A stretch of 39,772 nt of DNA, from NCBI GenBank assembly GCA_045596285.1, contig JAZOCA010000076.1, forward strand, positions 1-39,772, read 5' to 3'. This document shows positions 24,662 through 34,239 of this stretch, piece after piece; the stretch's first letter is position 1, and each line of letters starts with the position of its first letter. The translations under genes were made by a program, and so were the position numbers. Source of the DNA: HGM11416 sp045596285. Lineage in GTDB: Bacteria > Bacillota > Clostridia > Christensenellales > Borkfalkiaceae. The notes under the pieces are model-generated. The model was not told where the DNA came from and did not search any database. It saw only the letters and a program-made list of their open reading frames with translations.

Positions 24662-26869
24662 TTAATCATCCCACCAAGGTGACTGAATAAATTTCTCTTC
24701 TTCACTAATTTTAATCTGCGGTAAAATAAGTTTATCTCCGTAAATTAAATTACCGTTTGCATCGGCTATATATGGCGTTAGGGCAAAATTATAATAGCCG
24801 TCCTTAAGGGATTTAAGTTCTAATTCATTTAAATTTGTTTGAGTAACCTTGATAAAATTGCCTTCTATAATTTGTTCAATAATAACGTTAACGGCATCTT
24901 CTTTTTCTATTTTAAAAGAAACTTTATTGCCGTCAACTGCAACTTCACATTCGATTGAAAGTGGCGAAAACGAACTTATAGGCAGACTTTTTACATATTT
25001 TGAAAGTATTGGGGCGCAAAAAGAATACTTTGTAGATAATATATCTTGCGCGAGCATTATTTGATTGTTTTCATATGCAAACTTGCACAGATTTACCGTT
25101 GTTACTTCGTTGGATTTTTTAAATTCGTCGGGGGAAAAGGTGGAATATAGTTCATCTAAAATATTACTTGCATACTTCGCCACGTGCGCACCCGTTATTT
25201 CGTTAGGCATTAAAGAGTTATCTTTATAACTAAATCTTAGCGCGATAATATCTTTAGAAGTGTAACAAAGAGTGTAAGCATCCGTATTTCCTTTTTCATT
25301 ACCGTTAGTTCCCGTTTTGGCGCAAACTTCATATTTTTTACTACCTATTGCGCGCGCAGTGCCAGTTAAAGTACATTCTTTTAAAGCATAGTTAATAAGT
25401 TCACAAGTTCCCGCACTAAATACTTTTTCTTTAAATTCTTTGTTTTCGTAAACGCTTTTACCATTCTTTTTAACCGTTTTAATGCAGGTTGGTTTATAAT
25501 AATTTCCGTCGTTTAAAAAGGGAGTATAACTTGAGCATAAATCTTTTAAAGTTACTCCGCCGTTGTAACTTCCAAGCGCGGTATTAAGCGAGTCTTCATT
25601 TATCTCTATGCCCAGTTTACGTGCATATAGGCGGGCTTTTTGTATTCCAAGCGCTTCTAAAACTTTAACGGCAGGTACGTTTAGACTTTTTAATATACTT
25701 TCTTTAACGCTTATCCAACCGTAATATTTTTCGCCGTAATTCGATGGCGAATATCCTGAAAAAGAGCATTTTTCATCTAAAATTTTGGTGTGTAGATGTA
25801 TAAGACCTTCTTCGATTGCAGGCGCATAAACGTAAAGCGGTTTTATTATGGAGGCGGGCGGGCGTTCGTAATCGCCTTCGCTTATTTTTACGCCTTTAAT
25901 TTCGCCGTTCTTGCTCATTATAATTCCGCTTTGAAAATTTTCTTCTAAATTCTGCGCTAATATTTGATTACTACTTTTATCGTAGTAGGTGTAAACTTCA
26001 ATATCGTTATTCTCATAGGGCGAAATATCTACTATTTCATACAGTTCGTCAATAGCCATTCTCAAGTAGTTGTCGTTGCCGTTTTTTAGGGTACGTATCC
26101 TTGTTTTTACGCCCATTTGATATTCTTCTTGGCTAATAAAGCCCTGATTTAACATAAGTTTTAAAATTAAATTTTTGCGTTCTTCGCACTTTTCGCTGTT
26201 AGGTTTATAAACTGAAGGCGCTTTTACTGTTGCTGCGAGAGCACACCCTTGAACTAAGGTTAGATCTTGCGCGCTTACGCCAAAATAGTGTTTGCTTGCG
26301 CTTTCTATGCCGTAAATGCCTTCGCCAAAATAAACGCCGTTTAAATAAAATCCCAAAATTTCATCTTTAGTATATTTGCGTTCGAGTTCTATTGCAAGTT
26401 TCATTTCTCGAAGTTTTCGCCTAAAAGTTTTTTCACTTGATAGATGCGTGTTTTTTATTAACTGTTGAGTGATTGTAGAGCCACCTTCTTTAACTGAAGA
26501 AGAGCGCAAATTGTTTTTAGTAGCGCGTAAAATGCCAACAAGGTCTATGCCGAAGTGCTTATAAAACCGCTTATCTTCAACCGCGATAAATGATTGTTTA
26601 ACGTGATTTGGAATAAGTGACGGATTTATGATTTCATGCGATTCCCCCGCGATATTCATCTGTTTTAATTGATTATCGTAAAATTTAACCGAATATGTGT
26701 TTTTTGCAAGCAAGTTTTCCTTTATGCCGTTAGAATCGGGTAAAAAAAGGTAACCCAAAAAGGCAAATATTGCAACGGCAAAAAGTAGCAAGCAAGCACC
26801 GATAATCCTAAAAAGCCTTTTAATAAACATAACGTAGTTATTATGAATATATTTTTTATTATTATGCAT
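24662..26869 (-). CDS. class A penicillin-binding protein (transglycosylase and transpeptidase)
   Basis: The 735-residue bifunctional enzyme polymerises and cross-links peptidoglycan outside the membrane. After one membrane helix (about 19-43) comes the GT51 domain with EDKRFYKHFG (catalytic Glu98), GGSTITQQL (129-137) and a KLREMKLAIELERKYTKDE stretch. The transpeptidase domain has SxxK at Ser340-Lys343, SxN at Ser395-Asn397 and KTG at 518-520. It is a PBP1a-type protein of usual length, with a short beta-rich tail. Neither the first ATG nor the one encoding residue 14 has a clear ribosome binding site. The second would give the more usual short N-terminus. It is divergent from miaB, whose promoter lies in the short gap between them. 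Confidence 0.92.
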   Translation of the reverse strand: MHNNKKYIHNNYVMFIKRLFRIIGACLLLFAVAIFAFLGYLFLPDSNGIKENLLAKNTYSVKFYDNQLKQMNIAGESHEIINPSLIPNHVKQSFIAVEDKRFYKHFGIDLVGILRATKNNLRSSSVKEGGSTITQQLIKNTHLSSEKTFRRKLREMKLAIELERKYTKDEILGFYLNGVYFGEGIYGIESASKHYFGVSAQDLTLVQGCALAATVKAPSVYKPNSEKCEERKNLILKLMLNQGFISQEEYQMGVKTRIRTLKNGNDNYLRMAIDELYEIVDISPYENNDIEVYTYYDKSSNQILAQNLEENFQSGIIMSKNGEIKGVKISEGDYERPPASIIKPLYVYAPAIEEGLIHLHTKILDEKCSFSGYSPSNYGEKYYGWISVKESILKSLNVPAVKVLEALGIQKARLYARKLGIEINEDSLNTALGSYNGGVTLKDLCSSYTPFLNDGNYYKPTCIKTVKKNGKSVYENKEFKEKVFSAGTCELINYALKECTLTGTARAIGSKKYEVCAKTGTNGNEKGNTDAYTLCYTSKDIIALRFSYKDNSLMPNEITGAHVAKYASNILDELYSTFSPDEFKKSNEVTTVNLCKFAYENNQIMLAQDILSTKYSFCAPILSKYVKSLPISSFSPLSIECEVAVDGNKVSFKIEKEDAVNVIIEQIIEGNFIKVTQTNLNELELKSLKDGYYNFALTPYIADANGNLIYGDKLILPQIKISEEEKFIQSPWWDD

Positions 26870-26879
26870 TAAAAAATTC

Positions 26880-26908
26880 TTGAAATTTAAGCGATTTTTT
26901 AGTATAAT
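26880..26908 (+). promoter_or_regulatory. miaB promoter, predicting a leaderless mRNA
   Basis: TTGAAA (26880-26885) and TATAAT (26903-26908) are separated by 17 bases. The ATG of miaB starts eight bases after the -10 box, at the expected transcription start, and no Shine-Dalgarno sequence exists. Confidence 0.72.
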
Positions 26909-26915
26909 CTTTAGT

Positions 26916-28247
26916 ATGGAAAAGAAATATTTTATTCAAACTTATGGTTGTCAGATGAATCTGCACGAATCCGAAAAACTTGCAGGTATGCTTGAAGAAA
27001 TGGGGTACTCTGTAGTAGATGCACCCGAAAATGCTTCACTTATCGTTTTCGTAACGTGTTGCATACGCGAAAACGCAGAACAAAAGGTATACGGGCATTT
27101 GGGCGCGCTAAAGCCATACAAGATGAAAAATCCCGAAGTTATAGTAGCCGTTGGCGGTTGCATGACGCAACAAAAAGGCGCTGCGGAAAAACTTCACAAA
27201 GTTTGCCCATTCGTTGATATAATTTTTGGAACTCATAATCTTTGTGATTTTAAACGATTATTGTGCGAAAAACAAAACCGTAAGAAAACTCTAATAGAAA
27301 TAACTGAAGAAAACAGTGAAAAAGAGTGCATTCCCATGCGCCGTAACAGTTTCCCAAACGCGTGGGTAAATATAATTTACGGTTGCAATAATTTTTGCAC
27401 CTATTGCATAGTTCCATACGTTCGCGGGCGCGAAAAATCACGTAAAATAGAAGACGTATTAAGTGAAGTTCAAACCCTTGTTAACGAGGGATATAAAGAG
27501 ATTACTTTGCTTGGACAAAACGTAAACTCTTACGGTAACGACGCAAAAGGAGTGGAAGGATACGGCGACTTTGCCGATTTACTAGATGCGATAGGCGAAA
27601 AAGTAAAGGGCGATTATCGTTTGCGCTTTATGTCTAGCCACCCAAAGGATTTAACCGAAAGGTTAGTACAGGCAATCGTACGCAATAAAAACGTATGCCA
27701 CAGTATTCATTTACCTTTGCAGTCGGGTAGTACTTCGGTTTTAAAACAAATGAACAGAAGATACACTCGCGAAGATTATCTTGAAAAGGTTGCTCTTATA
27801 AAAAAATATATGCCCGATTGCGCTATTTCAACCGACGTTATGGTTGGTTTTCCGGGTGAAACGGAAGAAGATTATCGCGACACAATGTCTTTAATGGAAG
27901 AAGTTAATTTTGCTTCTGCATTTATGTTCGTTTATTCCCCCCGTGAAGGAACGCCCGCCGCTCGCCGTGAAGATCAAATAGACGCCGAAGTTTCAAAAAG
28001 GCGCATCATGGAAATGGTCGCTTGTCAAAACGAAAGAACGGCGCTTATCTCTAAAGAGTACGTGGGTAAAACCATTGAAATTTTATGCGAAGATTACGAT
28101 AGTAAAAAAGGCATGTATTTAGGACGTGACGAATACGGCAGAATGGGCTACTTTGTTGCCGATTATAATGCTATAGGCCAGTTTGTTAAAATTAAAATAC
28201 AAAAAGCGGTTGGCATTTCGCTATATGGCGAACAAGTTGCCGAATAA
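26916..28247 (+). CDS. miaB: tRNA-2-methylthio-N6-dimethylallyladenosine synthase MiaB
   Basis: The 443-residue radical SAM methylthiotransferase adds a methylthio group to i6A37 of tRNAs. The N-terminal UPF0004 domain carries auxiliary cluster ligands Cys12 (TYGCQMN), Cys48 (VTCCIRENA) and Cys82 (GGCM). The radical SAM cluster is Cys157, Cys161 and Cys164 (GCNNFCTYC), and a TRAM RNA-binding domain ends the protein. The start at 26916 is chosen because the family begins at the YFIQTYGCQMN strand. An in-frame TTG at 26880 is actually the first base of the -35 box. miaB, mutS and mutL stand in the usual Clostridial order, but miaA, which makes the i6A substrate, is not in the window. Confidence 0.93.
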   Translation: MEKKYFIQTYGCQMNLHESEKLAGMLEEMGYSVVDAPENASLIVFVTCCIRENAEQKVYGHLGALKPYKMKNPEVIVAVGGCMTQQKGAAEKLHKVCPFVDIIFGTHNLCDFKRLLCEKQNRKKTLIEITEENSEKECIPMRRNSFPNAWVNIIYGCNNFCTYCIVPYVRGREKSRKIEDVLSEVQTLVNEGYKEITLLGQNVNSYGNDAKGVEGYGDFADLLDAIGEKVKGDYRLRFMSSHPKDLTERLVQAIVRNKNVCHSIHLPLQSGSTSVLKQMNRRYTREDYLEKVALIKKYMPDCAISTDVMVGFPGETEEDYRDTMSLMEEVNFASAFMFVYSPREGTPAARREDQIDAEVSKRRIMEMVACQNERTALISKEYVGKTIEILCEDYDSKKGMYLGRDEYGRMGYFVADYNAIGQFVKIKIQKAVGISLYGEQVAE

Positions 28248-28333
28248 CCGATACAAATTATTTTATAGGGCAATTTTGCATTGATTTTGCCTTAATTAAA
28301 ACTAAAACACAAGCAGAATAAAGGGGTGAAAAA

Positions 28334-30904
28334 ATGGGTTTATCCAAAATGATGTCCCATTACCTTACGGTAAAAGAACAGTATAAAGATTGCATAATTT
28401 TCTACCGTCTCGGCGATTTTTACGAGATGTTTTTTGACGATGCAAAAACCGCGTCGAAAGTGCTTGAATTAACCTTAACGGGTAGGGACTGCGGGCTTGA
28501 AGAACGCGCGCCCATGTGTGGCGTGCCATTTCACGCGGCAGATCAGTATATCGGAAAATTAGTTTCGGCAGGCTATAAGGTTGCAATATGCGAACAACTT
28601 ACCGAACCAAACGGAAAAGAATTAGTTCAACGCGACGTCGTTAGGGTAGTAACGTCGGGTACTGTTACAGACGATAGCCAAATAAACGAAAAAACGAATA
28701 ACTTTATATGTTCGGTGTGTTTATCTTCAAAGAGTTACGGTGTAGCGTGGGCAGATATAACCACCGGCGATTTCACCGCTGCTGAAGTAAATTCTAAAGA
28801 TGAAGTTATAGATTTGCTGACTAGAATCGATCCTGCAGAGATTATTGCAAGTCGCTTGGCTTACGACGAAATTTATTCTTCACCCGTGTTTACCCATGGC
28901 GTAATTAAAAAACCTTATGCATACAAAGATTACGCATATTCAGAAAAAAGTGCGAAAAGTGCCCTTATAGAGCAATTAAACCTACATTCCCTTTCTTCAA
29001 TAGGATTTGAAGGTTTAACACTGCCTACCTGTGCTGCCGGGGCTTTAATAGAATATTTAAAAGAAACGCAAAAGCATTCTCTTGCAAACATAAAGAATTT
29101 GGCGTTAGAACAAAAGGGCGAATATATGGTGTTAGACGGCACTTGCATGAAGAACCTTGAACTTTTATCTTCTTCTGCAAACGGCAAAGTCTACGGATCT
29201 TTATTATACGTTTTAGATCAAACGTCAACTTCTATGGGCGCAAGATTTTTGCGCAACGTCATATCCACTCCTTTGCAAGACGTAAACCGCATAAATTATA
29301 GGTTAGACGGGGTTAAAGAGTTATATAAAAATCTTATACTTACCAACTCTTTACGCGAAGCGCTAAGGGACGTAAAAGATATAGAAAGAATAGCGGGTAA
29401 ACTATCTAATAACAACGTAACTCCGCGCGATATGGAAGCGTTAAGAACTTCTTTAGAAGTTATGCCCGAAATTAAGTTTAAATTAAGCGGTCTTTCGTCA
29501 AAGGTGTTAAAGGACGTTAACGCGAGTATTCCCGATATGAGCGAAACGGTGATGTTGCTTAAAAACGCCATTAAAGATAATCCCCCCGTTTCGGTAAAAG
29601 AAGGCGGTTTTATTCGCGAAGGGTTCGACGCTGAACTGGATAGATTAGAAGGCGTGCGCTCTAACGGCAAGGCAATACTAGACGGAATAGAAGCGCGCGA
29701 ACGCGAGCGCACGGGCATTAAAAACCTGCGTATAGGATATAACAAGGTGTTTGGATACTTTATTGAAGTAACGAACTCTTTCAAAGATAAAGTTCCTTAC
29801 GATTACGTTCGCAAACAGACTTTAACCGGTGCTGAAAGATACATAACCGAAGAACTAAAGAAATTTGAAGATGAAATTTTAACCGCCGGCGAAAAGGCGT
29901 TAAAAATCGAAAATGAAATATATGAAAAATTAAAGGCGTATCTGCTTGAGCGTTTACATTTGTTAAAGACTATTGCAAAGGGTGTTTCCGTATTAGATTT
30001 AATTTGTTCTTTTGCATATCTTGCAAAGAAGAAAAATTACTGTCGTCCTGAAATTCTACCTGCAGGCGGAGCGCTTGATATAGTTGGCGGAAGACATCCC
30101 GTAGTAGAAACGGTAGGTCAGCAATTTATCGCGAACGACACCTATTTAGATAATGGCGAAAACTCCATGATGATTATCACAGGGCCGAATATGGCGGGTA
30201 AAAGCACCTATATGCGCCAAGTTGCGTTAATTACCGTAATGGCACATATCGGTTGTTTCGTGCCGGCAAAATCGGCTACTATTCCCTTGACAGACAGAGT
30301 GTTTACAAGGGTTGGCGCAAGCGATAATTTGCTATTTGACCAAAGTACGTTTATGGTTGAAATGAGTGAAGTTGCTCTTATATTGCGCTCTGCAACTAAA
30401 AACAGTTTGATTATATTTGACGAAGTAGGGCGCGGAACTTCCACTTACGACGGACTTGGTATTGCGTGGGCGGTAGTTGAATACGTATGTTCTAAATTGA
30501 AATCTAAAACGCTGTTTGCAACTCACTATCACGAACTTTCAGAACTTGAAGGGGTTGTTGAAGGGGTTAAAAACTATAAGATTACCGTTAAGGAAATTAA
30601 CGGAACTATAATGTTTTTACGCCGTATTATGCGTGGTAGCGCAAACAAGAGTTTCGGTATAGAAGTTGCTTCTTTAGCGGGTGTTCCCGAAGAAGTTACA
30701 AGGCGCGCTAAAGTTATACTTAAAAACCTTGAAGCAAGCGATACTGTTAAAAAGCAAGTTGGCGAAATATCCTTAGAAGATAATAGCGAAGAAAAAACTT
30801 TAAGTGAAGTGGAACGCATAATTAGCGATTTAGACGTTAATAACTTAACCCCAGTTCAAGCAATGACCGTGCTTTTTGACTTAAAAGAAAAAGTAAAGCG
30901 TTAA
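28334..30904 (+). CDS. mutS: DNA mismatch repair protein MutS
   Basis: The 856-residue protein is full-length MutS, the ATPase that recognises mismatches. The mismatch-binding Phe-x-Glu motif is at Phe29-Glu31 (GDFYEMF). The clamp and lever domains follow. The ATPase domain has Walker A GPNMAGKST near residue 617 and the Walker B/D-loop region IFDEVGRGTSTYDG near 690. A helix-turn-helix dimerisation region closes the C-terminus. A ribosome binding site AAGGGG precedes the ATG. It lies 86 bases after miaB and 128 before mutL, with repeat copy 11 between mutS and mutL. Confidence 0.96.
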   Translation: MGLSKMMSHYLTVKEQYKDCIIFYRLGDFYEMFFDDAKTASKVLELTLTGRDCGLEERAPMCGVPFHAADQYIGKLVSAGYKVAICEQLTEPNGKELVQRDVVRVVTSGTVTDDSQINEKTNNFICSVCLSSKSYGVAWADITTGDFTAAEVNSKDEVIDLLTRIDPAEIIASRLAYDEIYSSPVFTHGVIKKPYAYKDYAYSEKSAKSALIEQLNLHSLSSIGFEGLTLPTCAAGALIEYLKETQKHSLANIKNLALEQKGEYMVLDGTCMKNLELLSSSANGKVYGSLLYVLDQTSTSMGARFLRNVISTPLQDVNRINYRLDGVKELYKNLILTNSLREALRDVKDIERIAGKLSNNNVTPRDMEALRTSLEVMPEIKFKLSGLSSKVLKDVNASIPDMSETVMLLKNAIKDNPPVSVKEGGFIREGFDAELDRLEGVRSNGKAILDGIEARERERTGIKNLRIGYNKVFGYFIEVTNSFKDKVPYDYVRKQTLTGAERYITEELKKFEDEILTAGEKALKIENEIYEKLKAYLLERLHLLKTIAKGVSVLDLICSFAYLAKKKNYCRPEILPAGGALDIVGGRHPVVETVGQQFIANDTYLDNGENSMMIITGPNMAGKSTYMRQVALITVMAHIGCFVPAKSATIPLTDRVFTRVGASDNLLFDQSTFMVEMSEVALILRSATKNSLIIFDEVGRGTSTYDGLGIAWAVVEYVCSKLKSKTLFATHYHELSELEGVVEGVKNYKITVKEINGTIMFLRRIMRGSANKSFGIEVASLAGVPEEVTRRAKVILKNLEASDTVKKQVGEISLEDNSEEKTLSEVERIISDLDVNNLTPVQAMTVLFDLKEKVKR

Positions 30905-30909
30905 CATTA

Positions 30910-30945
30910 AAAATAGCGTTAATCGCTTTATAGGCTAACTTTTTA
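30910..30945 (+). repeat. dispersed TTAATCG repeat, copy 11
   Basis: The core TTAATCGCTTTATAG (30919-30933) is followed by GCTAACTTTTT. AGCG and CGCT form a short stem around TTAAT. It begins within 10 bases of the mutS stop and separates mutS from mutL. Confidence 0.75.
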
Positions 30946-31032
30946 TATAAATACACAAATATATAAGACCTTTTTTATTCCTTTAAATAAAAAAAATTTA
31001 GGAAAGAATTTTTAAGCGCAAGAGAAAACAAT

Positions 31033-32955
31033 ATGGCTACTATTAATCTTTTAGATAAGAAAGTATACAACAGAATATCTGCAGGCGAAGTGGTTGAACG
31101 CCCCGCATCTGTAATTAAAGAACTTATTGAAAACAGTATAGACGCGGGCGCAACCGAAGTTTTTATAAACGTAGAAAACGGCGGTACGACTTCTATTACC
31201 GTTCGCGATAACGGTTCGGGTATAGAAGGCGAAGAATTAAAGAAGGCGTTTTTACCCCACGCAACTAGCAAGATCATTCGCGCTGAAGATTTAGATAATA
31301 TTCTAACTCTTGGTTTTCGCGGTGAAGCACTTGCAAGTATAGGCGCTGTAAGTAAGGCGGTTATCGCTTCTAAAACGGCAGGTAGCGAACTTGGCCACGC
31401 TATAGATTGTACGGGTGGGGAACTTTCTGAAGTCTACGAATATCCCACTTTAAACGGAACTACAGTAACCGTAAACGAGCTCTTTTACAATACGCCCGCG
31501 CGCGCGAAGTTTTTAAAAAGCGCAAAGGCAGAAGAAGGGGAAGTTTTATCGGTTGTAACTAAGGTTGCACTTTCTCGCCCAGAAATATCGTTTACCTTGA
31601 TTGCAGACGGAAAAACTTTGCTAGAAACCTACGGCGGTGGTTTAAAGGAATGTATTTCTTGCGTATACGGTGCAAAAACGCTTGAAAACTGTTTTATGAT
31701 AGAAGGATTGAAAAACGGAATTAAGGTTAGCGGTTTCGTAGGTAAACTTAATTTCACAAAGCCCACTCGCGCTTTTCAAACTCTAATCGTAAACGGCAGA
31801 TTCGTAGTTGATAATACGGTAAGTAGCGCCGTTTCAAACGCATACGGCGGTTATCTTATGAAAAGGCAGTATCCCTTTTACGTAATCAACTTGCAAATCC
31901 CCGGCGAAGCGGTAGACGTAAACGTTCATCCAAGAAAGGCTGAAGTACGTTTTTCTAACAATCAAATAGTATATTCGGCGGTTTATTCCACAATTTCTAA
32001 GGTGTTAGACGGTACTTCTTCTGCGCTTGAAATTATTAAAGAAGATGGAAGTGGATATTCTGCCCCCGTATATAGCGGTTTGGCGAATGGCAACGAAAAT
32101 TACGGCACGTATGCCCAAAATGATAACAAAAATATCACGATTGAAGAAAATAAAAATGCTACAGCAAACGAAAAGTTTGATTTTAATCACTTTAACGAAG
32201 TGTTTTCTTACTCGGGTAAAAAGGGCGAAACGGTCACCGTTGAAGATAGCGGGTATTTAGGCGAAATCCAGTTTGATAGGGAAAGCGGAATTGACGTATT
32301 TGCCGAAAATAAAAAATATATAGAAAAGTTAGAACGCGAAAAACAGCTTAAAGATATGGCTCTTAAGCAAGAAGCGATAGAGGTTGAGCCTGATATGATA
32401 TACATAGGGCAAGCCTTTAACACCTATCTTATTTTTGAATACGGTAGCGATATTTACATGATAGACCAACACGCTGCGCACGAACGACTTTTATACGACG
32501 ATTTGTGCGAAAACGCCGGTAAAAACACCGATTCTCAGCCCTTGCTTATTCCATTTACCTTTAACGCAAGCGGGGAGGAATTTTTATCCATTTATACAAG
32601 GTTTGATTATTTCCGTCAACTTGGCTTCGATATCGTAAACGCTGGGGACGACGGGTTTAAAGTCACGGCAGTTCCCTGTTTGCTTAGCGAGATTAATTTA
32701 AGGGAATTTTTCGACGACGTTCTTTACGATAATTCTTTCAAGCGCGAAACCATTCCGCTTGTTTTAAAAGAAAAATTAATGCAAAAGGCTTGCAAACACG
32801 CAATTAAAGCAGGCGATAAACTCACCGCTTCGGATATAGACGCTTTAATGGCTAAACTAAAGGGCAATTTTGGTTTGCGTTGCCCGCACGGTAGACCTAT
32901 CGCCGTAAAGATAGGAAAAACAGAAATAGAAAAGTGGTTTAAGCGCATAGTTTAA
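31033..32955 (+). CDS. mutL: DNA mismatch repair protein MutL
   Basis: The 640-residue protein couples MutS recognition to strand nicking. The N-terminal GHKL ATPase domain has ELIENSIDAGA (Glu30, Asn34, Asp37), DNGSGI and GFRGEALASI. The C-terminal endonuclease domain has DQHAAHE (478-484) and later ACKHAI and CPHGRP metal-site motifs. The family signature is DQHA(X)2E(X)4E, and here the last Glu is Asp, which may be tolerated. The linker (about 330-445) is low-complexity. The ribosome binding site is weak (AAGAGAAA). It follows mutS after a dispersed repeat. Confidence 0.95.
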   Translation: MATINLLDKKVYNRISAGEVVERPASVIKELIENSIDAGATEVFINVENGGTTSITVRDNGSGIEGEELKKAFLPHATSKIIRAEDLDNILTLGFRGEALASIGAVSKAVIASKTAGSELGHAIDCTGGELSEVYEYPTLNGTTVTVNELFYNTPARAKFLKSAKAEEGEVLSVVTKVALSRPEISFTLIADGKTLLETYGGGLKECISCVYGAKTLENCFMIEGLKNGIKVSGFVGKLNFTKPTRAFQTLIVNGRFVVDNTVSSAVSNAYGGYLMKRQYPFYVINLQIPGEAVDVNVHPRKAEVRFSNNQIVYSAVYSTISKVLDGTSSALEIIKEDGSGYSAPVYSGLANGNENYGTYAQNDNKNITIEENKNATANEKFDFNHFNEVFSYSGKKGETVTVEDSGYLGEIQFDRESGIDVFAENKKYIEKLEREKQLKDMALKQEAIEVEPDMIYIGQAFNTYLIFEYGSDIYMIDQHAAHERLLYDDLCENAGKNTDSQPLLIPFTFNASGEEFLSIYTRFDYFRQLGFDIVNAGDDGFKVTAVPCLLSEINLREFFDDVLYDNSFKRETIPLVLKEKLMQKACKHAIKAGDKLTASDIDALMAKLKGNFGLRCPHGRPIAVKIGKTEIEKWFKRIV

Positions 32956-32990
32956 TTGCCTTTTAGCGCTTTTAAATAGTTTGGGAAGTT

Positions 32991-34208
32991 ATGACTGCAA
33001 AAGATATTATTATATTAAGTGAAAAAAAATGCGCAAAGGCTTTCAAAAGGGCAGAAGAGATTTCTCTTTACAATCAAGAAAAAGTCTTAAAGGCCTTTTG
33101 GAATAACAAAATTGCCTTGCGCCATTTCGTTAACACTTCGGGTTACGGTTACGGAGATGAAGGTCGCGACGTTTTAAACAGAGTTTACGCGCAGGCATTC
33201 GGCGCGGAAAAGGCGTGCGTTTCACCCAGTATTGCTTCAGGTACTCACGCATTGACCTTGGGTTTATTCGGTATTTTGCGCCCAGGCGATATTATGCTTT
33301 CGGTTACGGGCGAGCCATACGATACTTTAAAGGACGTTATTTCCGGCGATGGTATAGGCTCTCTTAAAGATTTTGGAATTAAATATAAAGGCCTTGCTTT
33401 AAAAAGGGGCAAAATTAATATCGAGCGCGTTTTAAAGATTATAGCTAGCGAAAAAATTGCAATGCTGTATATTCAACGTTCGCGCGGGTATGAGTGGCGC
33501 GATTCAATTTGCGTAGACGATATAGGTAAGTTCGTTAGCGCGGTGCGTGGCGCAGGATACGAAGGTTGTATTTTTGTTGATAACTGTTACGGCGAATTCG
33601 TAGAAACTAAAGAGCCTACAGAAGTTGGCGCGGACGTTATCTGCGGTTCTTTAATTAAAAATCCCGGTGGTGGAATTGCGCCTACTGGTGGATATATTGC
33701 AGGTAAAGAAAGGTATATAACTCATGTCGAAGGGCGTTTAACTGCGCCTTCTATCGGCGGAGAAGTAGGGTCGTATGCGTACGGCTATCAATATTTTTAT
33801 CAGGGACTATTTTTAGCACCACATACCGTAAAAGAATGTATTAAGGGCAGTTTGTTAATCGGCACGGCTATGAGTTTGCTCGGTTTTAAAACTTTGCCAG
33901 CGTTAAATAAAACCCCTTGCGATATTACGCGCTCTGTAATTTTTAACGATGAAAAGAAATTGATTTCATTCATTCAATCGGTGCAAGACGTTTCTCCTGT
34001 TGATAGTTTCGTTACCTTAATGCCTTGGGATATGCCTGGCTATGAAGACGCGGTTATTATGGCTGCTGGATGTTTTGTTCAAGGTTCTTCTATCGAACTT
34101 TCTGCAGATGCACCCGTTAAGCCCCCATATGTAGCTTATATTCAAGGCGGGCTAACCTATGAACATTGTAAAATAGCACTTAATAAAATGCTTCAAAAAT
34201 TGATGTAA
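32991..34208 (+). CDS. PF06838-type PLP enzyme (methionine gamma-lyase family protein)
   Basis: The 405-residue protein belongs to the family annotated as aluminium resistance or methionine gamma-lyase family protein (PF06838), a fold-type I PLP enzyme of unproven reaction. Matching parts are GYGYGDEGRDVLNRVYAQAF, SGTHALTLGLF, FVDNCYGEF with Asp197, the residue that should pair with the cofactor pyridine, and SLIKNPGGG with Lys223 as likely Schiff-base lysine. In many Firmicutes this gene lies downstream of mutL-miaA-hfq; here it follows mutL directly, 35 bases away. GGGAAG precedes the ATG. Repeat copy 12 begins right after the stop. Confidence 0.88.
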   Translation: MTAKDIIILSEKKCAKAFKRAEEISLYNQEKVLKAFWNNKIALRHFVNTSGYGYGDEGRDVLNRVYAQAFGAEKACVSPSIASGTHALTLGLFGILRPGDIMLSVTGEPYDTLKDVISGDGIGSLKDFGIKYKGLALKRGKINIERVLKIIASEKIAMLYIQRSRGYEWRDSICVDDIGKFVSAVRGAGYEGCIFVDNCYGEFVETKEPTEVGADVICGSLIKNPGGGIAPTGGYIAGKERYITHVEGRLTAPSIGGEVGSYAYGYQYFYQGLFLAPHTVKECIKGSLLIGTAMSLLGFKTLPALNKTPCDITRSVIFNDEKKLISFIQSVQDVSPVDSFVTLMPWDMPGYEDAVIMAAGCFVQGSSIELSADAPVKPPYVAYIQGGLTYEHCKIALNKMLQKLM

Positions 34209-34236
34209 AGTGTCGTTAATCGCGCTATAGACTGAT
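34208..34236 (+). repeat. dispersed TTAATCG repeat, copy 12
   Basis: The core TTAATCGCGCTATAG (34216-34230) begins seven bases after a stop codon. It lacks the T-run of other copies: ACTGATATAATG follows and contains the start of the next gene. Confidence 0.68.
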
Positions 34237-34239
34237 ATA

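Noticed and set aside
26880..26915. MiaB start at the upstream TTG
   Set aside because: The TTG is the first base of a -35 box, the added 12 residues are foreign to the family, and the ATG at 26916 fits the family start.
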